Under the pieces are notes generated by a model. It worked only from the letters and a program-made list of their open reading frames with translations. It did no database searches and was not told where the DNA came from. Below are positions 1-5,535 of a DNA stretch of 33,816 nucleotides, in pieces (the stretch's first letter is position 1; every line of letters begins with the position of its first letter). This stretch comes from a virus: the IMG/VR virus record IMGVR_UViG_3300020472_000091, positions 1 through 33,816 of that record; one strand, given 5' to 3'. Both the position numbers and the translations under genes were made by a program.

Positions 1-2
1 CA

Positions 3-554
3 GAGCGTAACCCAGAAGATAATGATCACGAGGTTAATAGCGGGTCCAATGATATTGCGGAAGAGCCAGAGATACTTGTTGATGAGAAAGTTGTTCCAGA
101 AGAAGACATAGAATTAGTTGGAGAACCTACAGAATTAGGAAGACCTAGTAAATTAGACGAAACTACGATCAAAAGACTAAATACAGCCTTAAAAATAGGA
201 TTATCACAAAAAAAGTCAGCATTATTCTCAGGAATATCAGAAACTACATTTTATAGGTGGCAAAGACGCTATCACAAGATAGATGAGGCTTGTGGGGGAG
301 ATCCAGATAACATTAAAAACGCTGAAGATTTGGAGTTATGGGAGTTTTGGCAGTCCTTAAAAAAAGCAAAAGTTGAGGGTGAGATAAATCACTTAGGAGT
401 TATAACAAAAGCAGCAGAAAATGGCGTTTGGCAGGCTTCTGCTTGGTTTATGGAACGATCTAATCCAGAAGAATGGGGTAAAAGAGAGAAAAATAAACTG
501 GAAGATGGAAAAGACGAAGAAGTCATAAAAGTAGAAATAAGATACAGTTCTTAA
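3..554 (+). CDS. Small terminase subunit-like HTH protein (5' partial)
   Basis: The frame is open from the window edge, so the true start lies upstream; 183 residues are visible. An acidic N-terminal stretch leads to a GRPSKL motif, then a helix-turn-helix (SQKKSALFSGISETTFYRW), a charged helix, and a C-terminal block ending in SAWFMERSNPEEWGKRE. This order (GRPSK, HTH, AAAWxLERxxPExWG) is the one I know from small terminase and terminase-like DNA-binding proteins of tailed phages, which recognise the packaging site and hand DNA to the large subunit. Unusually, terL lies 6.3 kb downstream instead of next door, with modification genes between. An HTH regulator of the same fold is the alternative. 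No start could be assigned. Confidence 0.7.
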   Translation, partial: ERNPEDNDHEVNSGSNDIAEEPEILVDEKVVPEEDIELVGEPTELGRPSKLDETTIKRLNTALKIGLSQKKSALFSGISETTFYRWQRRYHKIDEACGGDPDNIKNAEDLELWEFWQSLKKAKVEGEINHLGVITKAAENGVWQASAWFMERSNPEEWGKREKNKLEDGKDEEVIKVEIRYSS

Positions 555-628
555 TACATAATTTTAAAATTCACTATAATTACAGTATTCATACTAAATA
601 ACCTTTTAGTTTGTTTAACACTGAAAAG

Positions 629-668
629 TTGATCTGAATCGAGGACCTAGAAAGCCCAGACAGATCAA
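629..668. other. Inverted repeat / long-loop hairpin
   Basis: A perfect 8-bp inverted repeat, TTGATCTG (629-636) and CAGATCAA (661-668), encloses 24 nt containing CTAGAAAG (647-654). The same CTAGAAAG recurs at 789-796, within a second short imperfect hairpin (about 780-799). This lies between the first gene and the 680-714 terminator. It may be part of a structured 3' end or a small RNA; function unknown. Confidence 0.4.
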
Positions 669-679
669 TTAAAGAATTA

Positions 680-714
680 ACCGTGTTGCCAAGACAATGC
701 GGTTTTTTCTTTTT
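680..714 (+). terminator. Rho-independent terminator after the small-terminase-like gene
   Basis: A 9-bp stem (ACCGTGTTG at 680-688 with CAATGCGGT at 695-703, two G-U pairs) has a 6-nt loop and is followed by TTTTTTCTTTTT. It would end transcription from the upstream gene. A second hairpin without a T tract follows at 730-749 (AAGCTCC / GGAGCTT). Confidence 0.75.
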
Positions 715-759
715 GTGGGACAAAAGCAAAAGCTCCATTGCTGGAGCTTCCACTTAGTA

Positions 760-788
760 TTGACAAACAAAAGGAGCCGTCCTTTGAT
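760..788 (+). promoter_or_regulatory. Candidate promoter with consensus -35
   Basis: TTGACA at 760-765, a 17-nt spacer and TTTGAT at 783-788. The -35 is perfect and the -10 matches 4 of 6 positions. It lies just downstream of the terminator and would make a short structured transcript leading to the 877 gene. The rest of the 555-876 gap has no convincing reading frame. Confidence 0.4.
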
Positions 789-839
789 CTAGAAAGACCG
801 AAGTAGGACTCTTTGTGTATATAAAAAGATTAGCAGTTA

Positions 840-868
840 TTGATTTTAATGCAAACTTCTTGTAAGAT
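840..868 (+). promoter_or_regulatory. Promoter for the methyltransferase operon, near-leaderless
   Basis: TTGATT at 840-845, an exact 17-nt spacer and TAAGAT at 863-868, followed by only 8 nt before the ATG at 877. There is no Shine-Dalgarno sequence between, so the transcript probably starts at or next to the start codon, as in many actinobacterial leaderless genes. Confidence 0.5.
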
Positions 869-876
869 GTTAAGTA

Positions 877-1092
877 ATGGAAAGATACACTTTTATATTC
901 GATGGTAAGGAAAAGATCAGAGTACCAGGTAAAGGCTTAAAAGAAGCACTTAGAGAATATAAACAGCAAAACCCAAAACAACTTGTTGCTACTGTTGAGT
1001 GGGTCAACAAAAATGGATCTGAACAAAAACAAGTTATTCAACTAAGACAACTTAACATCGGTATTGATAGACATGGAAACATAATTAGATAG
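877..1092 (+). CDS. Small hypothetical protein upstream of the DNA methyltransferases
   Basis: A 71-residue basic protein that I do not recognise. It begins with a beta-hairpin-like MERYTFIFDGKEKIRVPG, has a charged helix (KEALREYKQQNPKQ) and ends with a strand-rich part. There is no signal peptide or membrane segment. Its stop TAG shares its G with the GTG start of the next gene (TAGTG), so the two are probably translationally coupled, and it is the first gene of a modification operon (877-3355). Its position suggests an accessory role in modification, but nothing in the sequence fixes a function. Confidence 0.6.
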   Translation: MERYTFIFDGKEKIRVPGKGLKEALREYKQQNPKQLVATVEWVNKNGSEQKQVIQLRQLNIGIDRHGNIIR

Positions 1093-1766
1093 TGTTATTT
1101 TATCATGACGATTGCTTAGAACTAATAAAAACTTTTCCAGACGACCATGTAGATCATGTACTAACAAGTCCGCCATATAATATTGGTAGATCTAAAAATA
1201 CAAAATCTTTACAAAAAGCAAAATACAGTGGTTTTGAAGATAAAAATAAAAATTACTTTGAATGGTCAGTACAAGTTATAGATGAACTCAGAAGAGTTAC
1301 AAAAGGAAATGTTTTTTATAACATACAAGCTAACTACTACAACAAAAAAGATGTTTATAAATTAATGGGACACTATCACAAAGATCTAATTCAAAGTTTT
1401 ATATGGATTAAAGGACACACTGCACCTGCTTCTGAACCTTATGCAATTAGTAACTTCTATGAATACATTTGGGCGTTTTCTAAAAATTCAAGGATTAAAG
1501 GAAATGAAAAATATAACAAAAACATAATACAAACTGATTTAGGTGGTCGTCACAAAGGTTTCCATGCAGTTATGCACGATGATGTTGCAGATTTTTTTAT
1601 TCAGAACTTTACAAAAGAAGGTGAAGTGATACTAGATCCATTTCTAGGATCAGGCACAACAGGTGTTAGCTGCTTGAAAAACAACAGAGATTTTATTGGG
1701 ATTGAATTAGTAGAAGAATATTATTTCAAAGCACAACAAAGAATAGAGGATAGTTTTTTTAAATGA
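1092..1766 (+). CDS. Site-specific DNA amino-methyltransferase, beta class
   Basis: A 224-residue SAM-dependent DNA methyltransferase adding a methyl group to an exocyclic amine. Catalytic motif IV is TSPPYN (residues 25-30) and comes before the SAM-binding motif I, DPFLGSGTTG (182-191), followed by FIGIELVEEYY. This IV-then-I order defines the beta class of compact phage and CcrM/HinfI-like enzymes. TSPPY is frequent in N4-cytosine enzymes but does not settle base specificity. The start is GTG overlapping the previous stop; the end overlaps the next gene by ATGA. No restriction endonuclease partner is visible, so protection of phage DNA from host restriction is the likely role. The target site cannot be read from the sequence. 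Confidence 0.88.
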   Translation: MLFYHDDCLELIKTFPDDHVDHVLTSPPYNIGRSKNTKSLQKAKYSGFEDKNKNYFEWSVQVIDELRRVTKGNVFYNIQANYYNKKDVYKLMGHYHKDLIQSFIWIKGHTAPASEPYAISNFYEYIWAFSKNSRIKGNEKYNKNIIQTDLGGRHKGFHAVMHDDVADFFIQNFTKEGEVILDPFLGSGTTGVSCLKNNRDFIGIELVEEYYFKAQQRIEDSFFK

Positions 1767-3355
1767 AGTTAGGTAGTATGTTTTCAGGTATAGGCGGTAT
1801 TGAGCTGGGTTTGATGAGATCTGGTTTAGTGTCTAAAGTTGCTTGGCAAATTGATACAGATGAATACTGTACAGATGTCTTAAAAAAGCAATTTCCAGAC
1901 TCGCTAGTTATGAATAAAAAAGTAGAAGATATAAACACTAAATATTTGCCAGAGGTAGATATTATTAGTGCAGGGTTTCCATGTCAGCCAGTTAGCGTTG
2001 CTGGAAACCAGAAAGGAATAAAAGATGAAAGATGGCTATGGGATGAAGTTGAAAGATTTATTAATGAGATACGACCACCAATCTTCGTCTTGGAAAATGT
2101 CCCAAACATCCTCAGAGCAAGCAACGGAGAAGCCATTAACCGTGTCATCAAAGGTGTGGCCGAAATGCGGTATTATAGATTCGAGTGGCAACTTATATCA
2201 GCAAAATTCATTGGAGCAAGGCACAAAAGACAAAGATGGGTGGGAGTTGGAATCGTGGGAGACCCCAAACACTATGGATCACTTAGAACCGAGATCAGGC
2301 GAAGCTTTGGAGAATGTGCTGTATCGTGGAGATCCAGAGAGGAAGAGCAAAAGAAAAGGTACTGGCAACTTGAGAGAGAATCCGAAGCTTTGGTTAACAC
2401 CGACAACAATGGACAAAAAGGACGACTCATTGAAACACGCAACGAAATTAATGCAGGGAAAAACGAGGAGATCAACAGGTCACAGAGTGCAGAGGACATT
2501 GTCGGATCAAGTGTGGATGGACATGATAGAGAAAGATCCAACGCTAATGGAATTTTACCAAGATCACGAAATGATAGTGAGACCTCTTCTGCCAGAACAA
2601 CAGGAATGGGTGGAATATCTGAGAAGTCAGACAACAGCGACAGAGATGCACAAATTAACAGGAATAAAGAAAACGACAGTGGATCACTGGTTCAGGAGGG
2701 ACGACAAGGGCTTCAGCTATCCGAGTCTAGAAGATTGGAAGATGATGAAACCTCACTTAAAGGAAGTGAAGTTCGACAAAGAAATGACAACAGTGGAAGT
2801 GACAGAATGGACAGGGGACAAAGAAATGTGGCCGACACCATCGACACAGGACAACGAACATCTGAATCTGGAGCTGAACGAGAAGGGACGCAGAATAGCC
2901 AAGAACGGTGGGGAAGATCGATCCCTGAACCTAGCGGACAAAGTACAAATAAGGGAAACTTTTTCGACACCGAGAGCAAGTCAAGCAACGAAGCCAGTAA
3001 ACAAGAAAGCTCCATCTGTAGCGAGTGGATCTCACGGATCTACTTTAGAAATGGATGTTGGGGAACGGAATCCAGAGTTAATTGGTCAGAGACTCAATCC
3101 CCAATGGGTGAACAGACTTATGGGCTTCCCAGATGGGTGGCTGGATTAGGGATGGCTAATAGCTGGGGTGTTGACGATTCTTGGGAAAATGGGCTATCTA
3201 GAGTAAGAATTAGACAAGAAAATGATGTAGATCGATTAAAAGCACTTGGTAATGCAGTTGTACCACAGTTTATGGAACTGGTAGGAAGACTCGTAATTAA
3301 GTCAATTATTGAAGATAATTTGGTTTTTAATAGTGAAATTGTTGAAAAAAAATGA
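1763..3355 (+). CDS. dcm: DNA cytosine-C5 methyltransferase with overprinted middle region
   Basis: A 530-residue C5-cytosine methyltransferase. Visible motifs: I, MFSGIGGIELGL (6-17); IV, GFPCQPVS (71-78, catalytic Cys74); VI, ENV (111-113); VIII, ARHKRQRWVGVG (152-163); and the C-terminal IX/X region DRLKALGNAVVPQ (490-502). The target-recognition region between VIII and IX, about residues 170-455, is peculiar: almost entirely Arg, Ser, Glu, Asp, Asn, Gln and Gly, like a shadow frame. It has repeated V-x-D-T-type motifs (VGDP, VNTD, VADT, FDTE). Exactly these bases encode a second protein in the +1 frame (2025-3149). The ATG overlaps the upstream methyltransferase stop (ATGA). The motifs needed for catalysis are present. 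How it recognises DNA is unclear. Confidence 0.85.
   Translation: MKLGSMFSGIGGIELGLMRSGLVSKVAWQIDTDEYCTDVLKKQFPDSLVMNKKVEDINTKYLPEVDIISAGFPCQPVSVAGNQKGIKDERWLWDEVERFINEIRPPIFVLENVPNILRASNGEAINRVIKGVAEMRYYRFEWQLISAKFIGARHKRQRWVGVGIVGDPKHYGSLRTEIRRSFGECAVSWRSREEEQKKRYWQLERESEALVNTDNNGQKGRLIETRNEINAGKNEEINRSQSAEDIVGSSVDGHDRERSNANGILPRSRNDSETSSARTTGMGGISEKSDNSDRDAQINRNKENDSGSLVQEGRQGLQLSESRRLEDDETSLKGSEVRQRNDNSGSDRMDRGQRNVADTIDTGQRTSESGAEREGTQNSQERWGRSIPEPSGQSTNKGNFFDTESKSSNEASKQESSICSEWISRIYFRNGCWGTESRVNWSETQSPMGEQTYGLPRWVAGLGMANSWGVDDSWENGLSRVRIRQENDVDRLKALGNAVVPQFMELVGRLVIKSIIEDNLVFNSEIVEKK
2025..3149 (+). CDS. Overprinted WPTP-repeat protein inside dcm (+1 frame)
   Basis: A 374-residue frame nested wholly inside dcm. 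It looks like a real protein: balanced composition with many Trp, Met, Leu and Pro, and motifs I recall from proteins annotated next to or within phage cytosine methyltransferases. These are an N-terminal LLMRYDHQSSSWKMSQ, a WPKCGI segment, four spaced repeats (WETPNTMD, WLTPTTMD, WPTPSTQD, FSTPRASQ), and a C-terminal LNPQWVNRLMGFPDGW just before the stop. Its ATG has an AAAGGA Shine-Dalgarno sequence at 2012-2017 with a 7-nt spacer. Each repeat sits on the V-x-D-T repeats of the dcm frame, so the pattern could be a mirror of a dcm repeat. A stop-free 375-codon second frame in AT-rich DNA argues for selection on it. Function unknown; a methyltransferase partner is a guess. Confidence 0.55.
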   Translation: MKDGYGMKLKDLLMRYDHQSSSWKMSQTSSEQATEKPLTVSSKVWPKCGIIDSSGNLYQQNSLEQGTKDKDGWELESWETPNTMDHLEPRSGEALENVLYRGDPERKSKRKGTGNLRENPKLWLTPTTMDKKDDSLKHATKLMQGKTRRSTGHRVQRTLSDQVWMDMIEKDPTLMEFYQDHEMIVRPLLPEQQEWVEYLRSQTTATEMHKLTGIKKTTVDHWFRRDDKGFSYPSLEDWKMMKPHLKEVKFDKEMTTVEVTEWTGDKEMWPTPSTQDNEHLNLELNEKGRRIAKNGGEDRSLNLADKVQIRETFSTPRASQATKPVNKKAPSVASGSHGSTLEMDVGERNPELIGQRLNPQWVNRLMGFPDGWLD

Positions 3356-3455
3356 AAAAAATTACGAAAATCCAAGTAAAAAAATGTTCAAAATAGCGAT
3401 ACTTGTCGGCAAGAATTTTATAAAAAGCTTAGTTTTATTGACTTTTAGTTTTTTT

Positions 3456-3484
3456 ATGTCACATGTGACATTTGTGACTGTCAC
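3456..3484. promoter_or_regulatory. GTCAC/GTGAC operator-like palindromes
   Basis: A perfect 16-bp palindrome ATGTCACATGTGACAT (3456-3471) is followed after 2 nt by a second inverted pair GTGAC-T-GTCAC (3474-3484), giving four half-sites in 29 bp. The first ten bases TGTCACATGT recur at 5535-5544, just before a TATAAT box. This looks like the binding site of a dimeric regulator controlling the 3565 operon. No gene is convincing in 3356-3564. Confidence 0.5.
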
Positions 3485-3490
3485 GCCCTA

Positions 3491-3550
3491 GAGTAGAGTA
3501 GAGTAGAGAAGAGTAGATAAGAATAGAGTAGAGTAGACTAGAGTAGAGAA
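3491..3550 (+). repeat. GAGTA pentamer tandem repeat, 12 units
   Basis: Exactly twelve 5-bp units with consensus GAGTA; variants are GAGAA (twice), GATAA, GAATA and GACTA. It fills the space between the GTCAC palindromes and the Shine-Dalgarno sequence (AAAGGAG) of the 3565 gene, so it would be transcribed as a purine-rich leader. Two units make about one helical turn. Confidence 0.9.
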
Positions 3551-3564
3551 TTTAAAGGAGAAAT

Positions 3565-3765
3565 ATGGATAAATATCTAGTAACAAGAGAATTAACAGAA
3601 GATTATATAATACCTGCAAGTAACGAAAAAGAAGCTTTAAAAATATTTAATTTAATAACAAGCCATAAAGATGGATCTATTAGTGATTTAATTTTGCAAC
3701 ATGACATTGATTTGCACACAGATATATTAAAATACAAACCAGTAGTAGAGGATAAAGATGAGTGA
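3565..3765 (+). CDS. Small hypothetical protein, first of a three-gene operon
   Basis: A 66-residue acidic protein, not recognised. An N-terminal strand (MDKYLVTRELTEDYIIPA) is followed by a helix (NEKEALKIFNLI), the pattern of small phage proteins with a beta-alpha core. The ATG has a good ribosome site (AAAGGAG, 6-nt spacing) right after the GAGTA repeat. It overlaps the next gene by 8 nt (ATGAGTGA). Its N-terminal pattern (strand, then xA-x-E/D-x-x-A-helix) resembles that of the next gene (LIQFVVDATDEDDAFDKF), so the two may be distant paralogs. Confidence 0.65.
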   Translation: MDKYLVTRELTEDYIIPASNEKEALKIFNLITSHKDGSISDLILQHDIDLHTDILKYKPVVEDKDE

Positions 3766-3940
3766 ACTTAAAGAATACTTAATACAATTTGTAGTTGATG
3801 CGACTGATGAAGATGACGCATTTGACAAATTCCAAGATATGATGATGGGTACTACAGATTACATACCACCAAATGTAACACCAGTTCGTAATGAAAGTTA
3901 TGAAGCTTATACAGGAATAAAACCAGAAGGGACAGAATAG
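3758..3940 (+). CDS. Small acidic hypothetical protein
   Basis: A 60-residue acidic protein, not recognised. It opens with a predicted strand (KEYLIQFVVDA) and an acidic helix (TDEDDAFDKFQDMMMG), and has a Pro/Asn-rich C-terminal half. It overlaps the upstream gene by 8 nt and its TAG shares one base with the GTG of the next gene. The tight overlaps on both sides are the main evidence that it is translated. No membrane segment or metal motif. Confidence 0.6.
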   Translation: MSELKEYLIQFVVDATDEDDAFDKFQDMMMGTTDYIPPNVTPVRNESYEAYTGIKPEGTE

Positions 3941-4134
3941 TGAGCGACTTTAATTTCCCACCAGGGACTAAAAGAGCAGATGCTATTGACGAATTAATAA
4001 CCGATGGTGATCTTAAAGAAATTGTTTTAAAGCAATTTAACTATATGAGGATCAAAGGTATTAATTTAGTTCAAGACGCAGACGATCTTGTGAATTTATA
4101 TTTAAAGATTTGCAAAGCTTTTGATGAAGAGTAA
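3940..4134 (+). CDS. Small hypothetical protein, last of the operon
   Basis: A 64-residue, mostly helical acidic protein starting at a GTG that overlaps the upstream TAG. An upstream AAGGGA in the previous gene can serve as ribosome site. The sequence (PPGTKRADAIDELITDGDLKEIVLKQF, then KAFDEE at the end) has no motif I can assign. It is followed by the bidirectional terminator at 4215-4250, which closes the 3565-4134 operon. Confidence 0.6.
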   Translation: MSDFNFPPGTKRADAIDELITDGDLKEIVLKQFNYMRIKGINLVQDADDLVNLYLKICKAFDEE

Positions 4135-4214
4135 AATACTCTTGTAGTCATTCTACGGATAGAAAATTTTTCTTTGAAGAGTTTTCGTGTCATAGTTAGA
4201 ATACTTTTCAAAAG

Positions 4215-4250
4215 AAAAAGGAATCGATACGGACAGATCGGTTCCTTTTT
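4215..4250. terminator. Strong bidirectional terminator
   Basis: A 14-bp stem (4215-4228 with 4237-4250, one G-U pair) has an 8-nt loop; A-runs and T-runs at its base give a U tract on both strands. It ends the 3565-4134 operon from the left and can stop the minus-strand genes (4345-4624) from the right. Confidence 0.85.
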
Positions 4251-4291
4251 TAATTACCTTAAATTGCAGATCAATAGTCTACTATGTTTAT

Positions 4292-4345
4292 GTCGGCTAC
4301 TAAACCGACTTCCTCCCATCATCGGCTGAATCGCAAGGTTCAGCC
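4292..4345. other. Tandem GC-rich hairpins
   Basis: Two adjacent perfect stems in otherwise AT-rich DNA: GTCGG/CCGAC (4292-4309) and GGCTGAA/TTCAGCC (4324-4345). The second reaches into the stop codon of the minus-strand gene at 4345. Neither has a following T tract, so they look more like 3' stabilisers or processing elements than terminators. The remainder of 4135-4344 has no gene. Confidence 0.45.
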
Positions 4346-4527
4346 TATTCTTTTATAATATAGGCAGCAAGTAAATCAAGGCAACCAAAAAGTAAAGTTA
4401 TTCCTGCTGTTATTGAAGCTCCTTCATATATAGCAAATCCAAATTCTATAAAGTGAGCTAGCCCCCCAATGCCTAATGAGTAAGAAACATATTTTCTAAG
4501 TTTGGGTATTATTTCTTTTTTTCTCAA
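4345..4527 (-). CDS. Small membrane protein
   Basis: A 60-residue protein read from a TTG start. A basic N-terminus (RKKEIIPKLRKY) is followed by two hydrophobic stretches (YSLGIGGLAHFIEFGFAIYEG and SITAGITLLFGCLDLLAAYII) that could form a hairpin of two membrane helices; the C-terminus is short and charged. The start overlaps the end of the 42-residue gene at 4496-4624 by 32 nt, so coupled translation is likely. An in-frame TAG lies 10 codons upstream, and no ATG exists in between, so TTG is the only usual start. The family is not recognised; a holin or superinfection-exclusion role cannot be argued from sequence alone. Confidence 0.5.
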   Translation of the reverse strand: MRKKEIIPKLRKYVSYSLGIGGLAHFIEFGFAIYEGASITAGITLLFGCLDLLAAYIIKE

Positions 4528-4624
4528 GTGCCAAATCTTTTCTGATCTTCTTTGCTAAAGCTCTTCTTTGTTTCCTGTTTAGTGTTTTTGCAAATTCCTT
4601 TTTTACTGTATAGATTTTTTCCAT
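4496..4624 (-). CDS. Short basic peptide, 42 aa
   Basis: Starts at an ATG on the minus strand and encodes a Lys/Arg-rich helical peptide (EFAKTLNRKQRRALAKKIRK in its middle), which suggests nucleic-acid or RNA-polymerase binding. A TAAAAT box ends 6 nt before the ATG, the leaderless arrangement found at several genes here. It overlaps the downstream membrane protein gene. It is short, so codon evidence is limited; the promoter placement and overlap are the main support. Confidence 0.5.
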   Translation of the reverse strand: MEKIYTVKKEFAKTLNRKQRRALAKKIRKDLALEKKRNNTQT

Positions 4625-4630
4625 AAATTT

Positions 4631-4636
4631 ATTTTA
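4631..4636 (-). promoter_or_regulatory. Leaderless -10 box for the minus-strand pair
   Basis: TAAAAT on the minus strand, 5 of 6 matches to TATAAT, followed by AAATTT and the ATG at 4624. No clear -35. It lies in the 63-bp divergent region shared with thioredoxin. Confidence 0.4.
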
Positions 4637-4645
4637 GGTGTCATA

Positions 4646-4678
4646 TTGCTACTTTTAAGTTTTGTTTTATGTTATTGT
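4646..4678 (+). promoter_or_regulatory. Candidate promoter for thioredoxin
   Basis: TTGCTA (4646-4651) is followed by TATGTT (4668-4673, 16-nt spacer) or by an extended -10, TGT-TATTGT (4670-4678), ending 9 nt before the ATG at 4688. Either gives a very short or absent leader, and no Shine-Dalgarno sequence is present. Confidence 0.35.
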
Positions 4679-4687
4679 ATATACACA

Positions 4688-5008
4688 ATGATTAGACATA
4701 TTCAACACAATGAGTTCACGGAGGCAGTCTTAAGAGATCTAACAACAATAGTTAAGTTTGAGGCAGATTGGTGTGGTCCATGCAAAGCGATTACGCCATC
4801 AATAGAAGAACTTTCAAACGAATGGTCTGAAAAGAAAGTTGAGTTCGTTGCGTTAGATGTAGATAATGCACCTGACATAGCAACACTTTATAATGTTATT
4901 TCGGTTCCTACTTTTATTGCTTTTAGAAATGGTCAACCAGTTTCTGAAGTAAGATCTATGGTTAATGAACCTAACATTAGAAGAACTTTCGAAAAACACA
5001 TTAAGTGA
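4688..5008 (+). CDS. Thioredoxin
   Basis: A 106-residue thioredoxin, the normal family length. The redox motif is WCGPCK (Cys29, Cys32); SVPTFIAF contains the cis-proline loop, and VEFVALDVDNAPDIATLYNV is the typical central segment. It reduces disulfides in the cytoplasm. In phages such proteins may serve nucleotide reduction or act as polymerase processivity factors; neither partner gene is in this window. The ATG at 4688 is preferred to the upstream TTG at 4646, which would add a hydrophobic 14-residue extension not expected in cytoplasmic thioredoxins and lies on promoter sequence. It is monocistronic, between its own promoter and terminator. The CGPC site is intact. Confidence 0.9.
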   Translation: MIRHIQHNEFTEAVLRDLTTIVKFEADWCGPCKAITPSIEELSNEWSEKKVEFVALDVDNAPDIATLYNVISVPTFIAFRNGQPVSEVRSMVNEPNIRRTFEKHIK

Positions 5009-5011
5009 AAG

Positions 5012-5047
5012 AAAAGCCCTGAAAAAAAAATCAGGGTTTTTTTTTAT
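5012..5047 (+). terminator. Terminator after thioredoxin
   Basis: GCCCTGA pairs with TCAGGGT (5016-5022 / 5031-5037, extended by flanking A-T pairs) around an A-rich loop, followed by a run of about ten T. Confidence 0.85.
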
Positions 5048-5086
5048 TTTATACCTCATATAACTTTGACTTCACTAAAGTTGGAA

Positions 5087-5135
5087 TTACCAATTCACGC
5101 AAGTGGACTTATAAAAACAATGGAAAGTCCATTGT
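5087..5135 (+). promoter_or_regulatory. Promoter and operator-like repeat before the 5158 gene
   Basis: TTACCA (5087-5092), 17-nt spacer and TATAAA (5110-5115) form a plausible promoter. A 19-nt inverted repeat ACAATGGA-AAG-TCCATTGT (5117-5135) covers the expected transcription start, and TGGACTT at 5104-5110 can alternatively pair with AAGTCCA at 5126-5132. A second inverted pair, AACTTT/AAAGTT, lies at 5062-5082. Confidence 0.4.
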
Positions 5136-5157
5136 GTGAAAAGGAAAGGATGACATA

Positions 5158-5481
5158 ATGGCATCTGAAATAAAAAATCCGAGATATAACATCGGAGATT
5201 CGGTATACAAATTACCGAAAAGTGAGACGAAGAAAGGTTCACAAACCCTTCTTCAAAAAAACTCACACTGGATCAAGCTCATGGCTGATAAGCTAGGAGA
5301 GTGGACCATACTTGAAATATCCTCTGTAAAGGATACAAGCAAGTATAAAAGTAGAGTAGAAACTCTAAACAAGAGACATAGAAATGACAATATGTCGTTT
5401 CAGTCAAGGCAACTTGATAACCTCTTGTACTTCTTTGGCAAGATCGAAGAAGCAAAAGCCGATGATGAGGATCTTTTTTGA
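5158..5481 (+). CDS. Hypothetical phage protein, 107 aa
   Basis: A 107-residue basic protein with an acidic tail (ADDEDLF). The N-terminus (NPRYNIGDSVYKLPKSE) looks like a beta element; the middle (EWTILEISSVKDTSKYKSRVETLNKRH) is charged. A flexible acidic C-terminal tail after a basic body recalls DNA- or ssDNA-binding phage proteins, but no fold is recognised. The ATG is preceded by AAGGAAAGGA, so it uses a Shine-Dalgarno site and a leader, unlike neighbouring leaderless genes. It stands alone between an operator-like promoter and the terminator at 5505-5535. Confidence 0.65.
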   Translation: MASEIKNPRYNIGDSVYKLPKSETKKGSQTLLQKNSHWIKLMADKLGEWTILEISSVKDTSKYKSRVETLNKRHRNDNMSFQSRQLDNLLYFFGKIEEAKADDEDLF

Positions 5482-5504
5482 AGGACACTCATAAGGAGAG
5501 AAAG

Positions 5505-5535
5505 AACTTGGGAAATCCCAAGTTTTTTCTTTTTT
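5505..5535 (+). terminator. Terminator after the 107-aa gene
   Basis: A perfect stem AACTTGGGA / TCCCAAGTT (5505-5524) is followed by TTTTTTCTTTTTT. Confidence 0.85.

Noticed and set aside
2272-3015. Minus-strand frames across dcm (2272-2634, 2713-3015)
   Set aside because: Ser/Leu-rich antisense reflections of the two plus frames; no ribosome site, promoter or motif.
3309-3491. 60-residue plus frame overlapping the dcm end
   Set aside because: No ribosome site; Lys/Ile/Phe-rich from AT-rich DNA; it ends inside the GTCAC palindromes, which look regulatory.
3491-3550. GAGTA array as a CRISPR or origin iteron array
   Set aside because: Unit is 5 bp with no spacers, and no replication gene is nearby; kept only as a tandem leader repeat.
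4292-4345. Possible tRNA-like fold from tandem stems
   Set aside because: No acceptor stem, anticodon arm or CCA-proximal pairing; only two simple hairpins.
4646-4687. TTG-started N-terminal extension of thioredoxin
   Set aside because: It would add a hydrophobic leader not expected in this family and covers the likely promoter; the ATG at 4688 gives the normal length.
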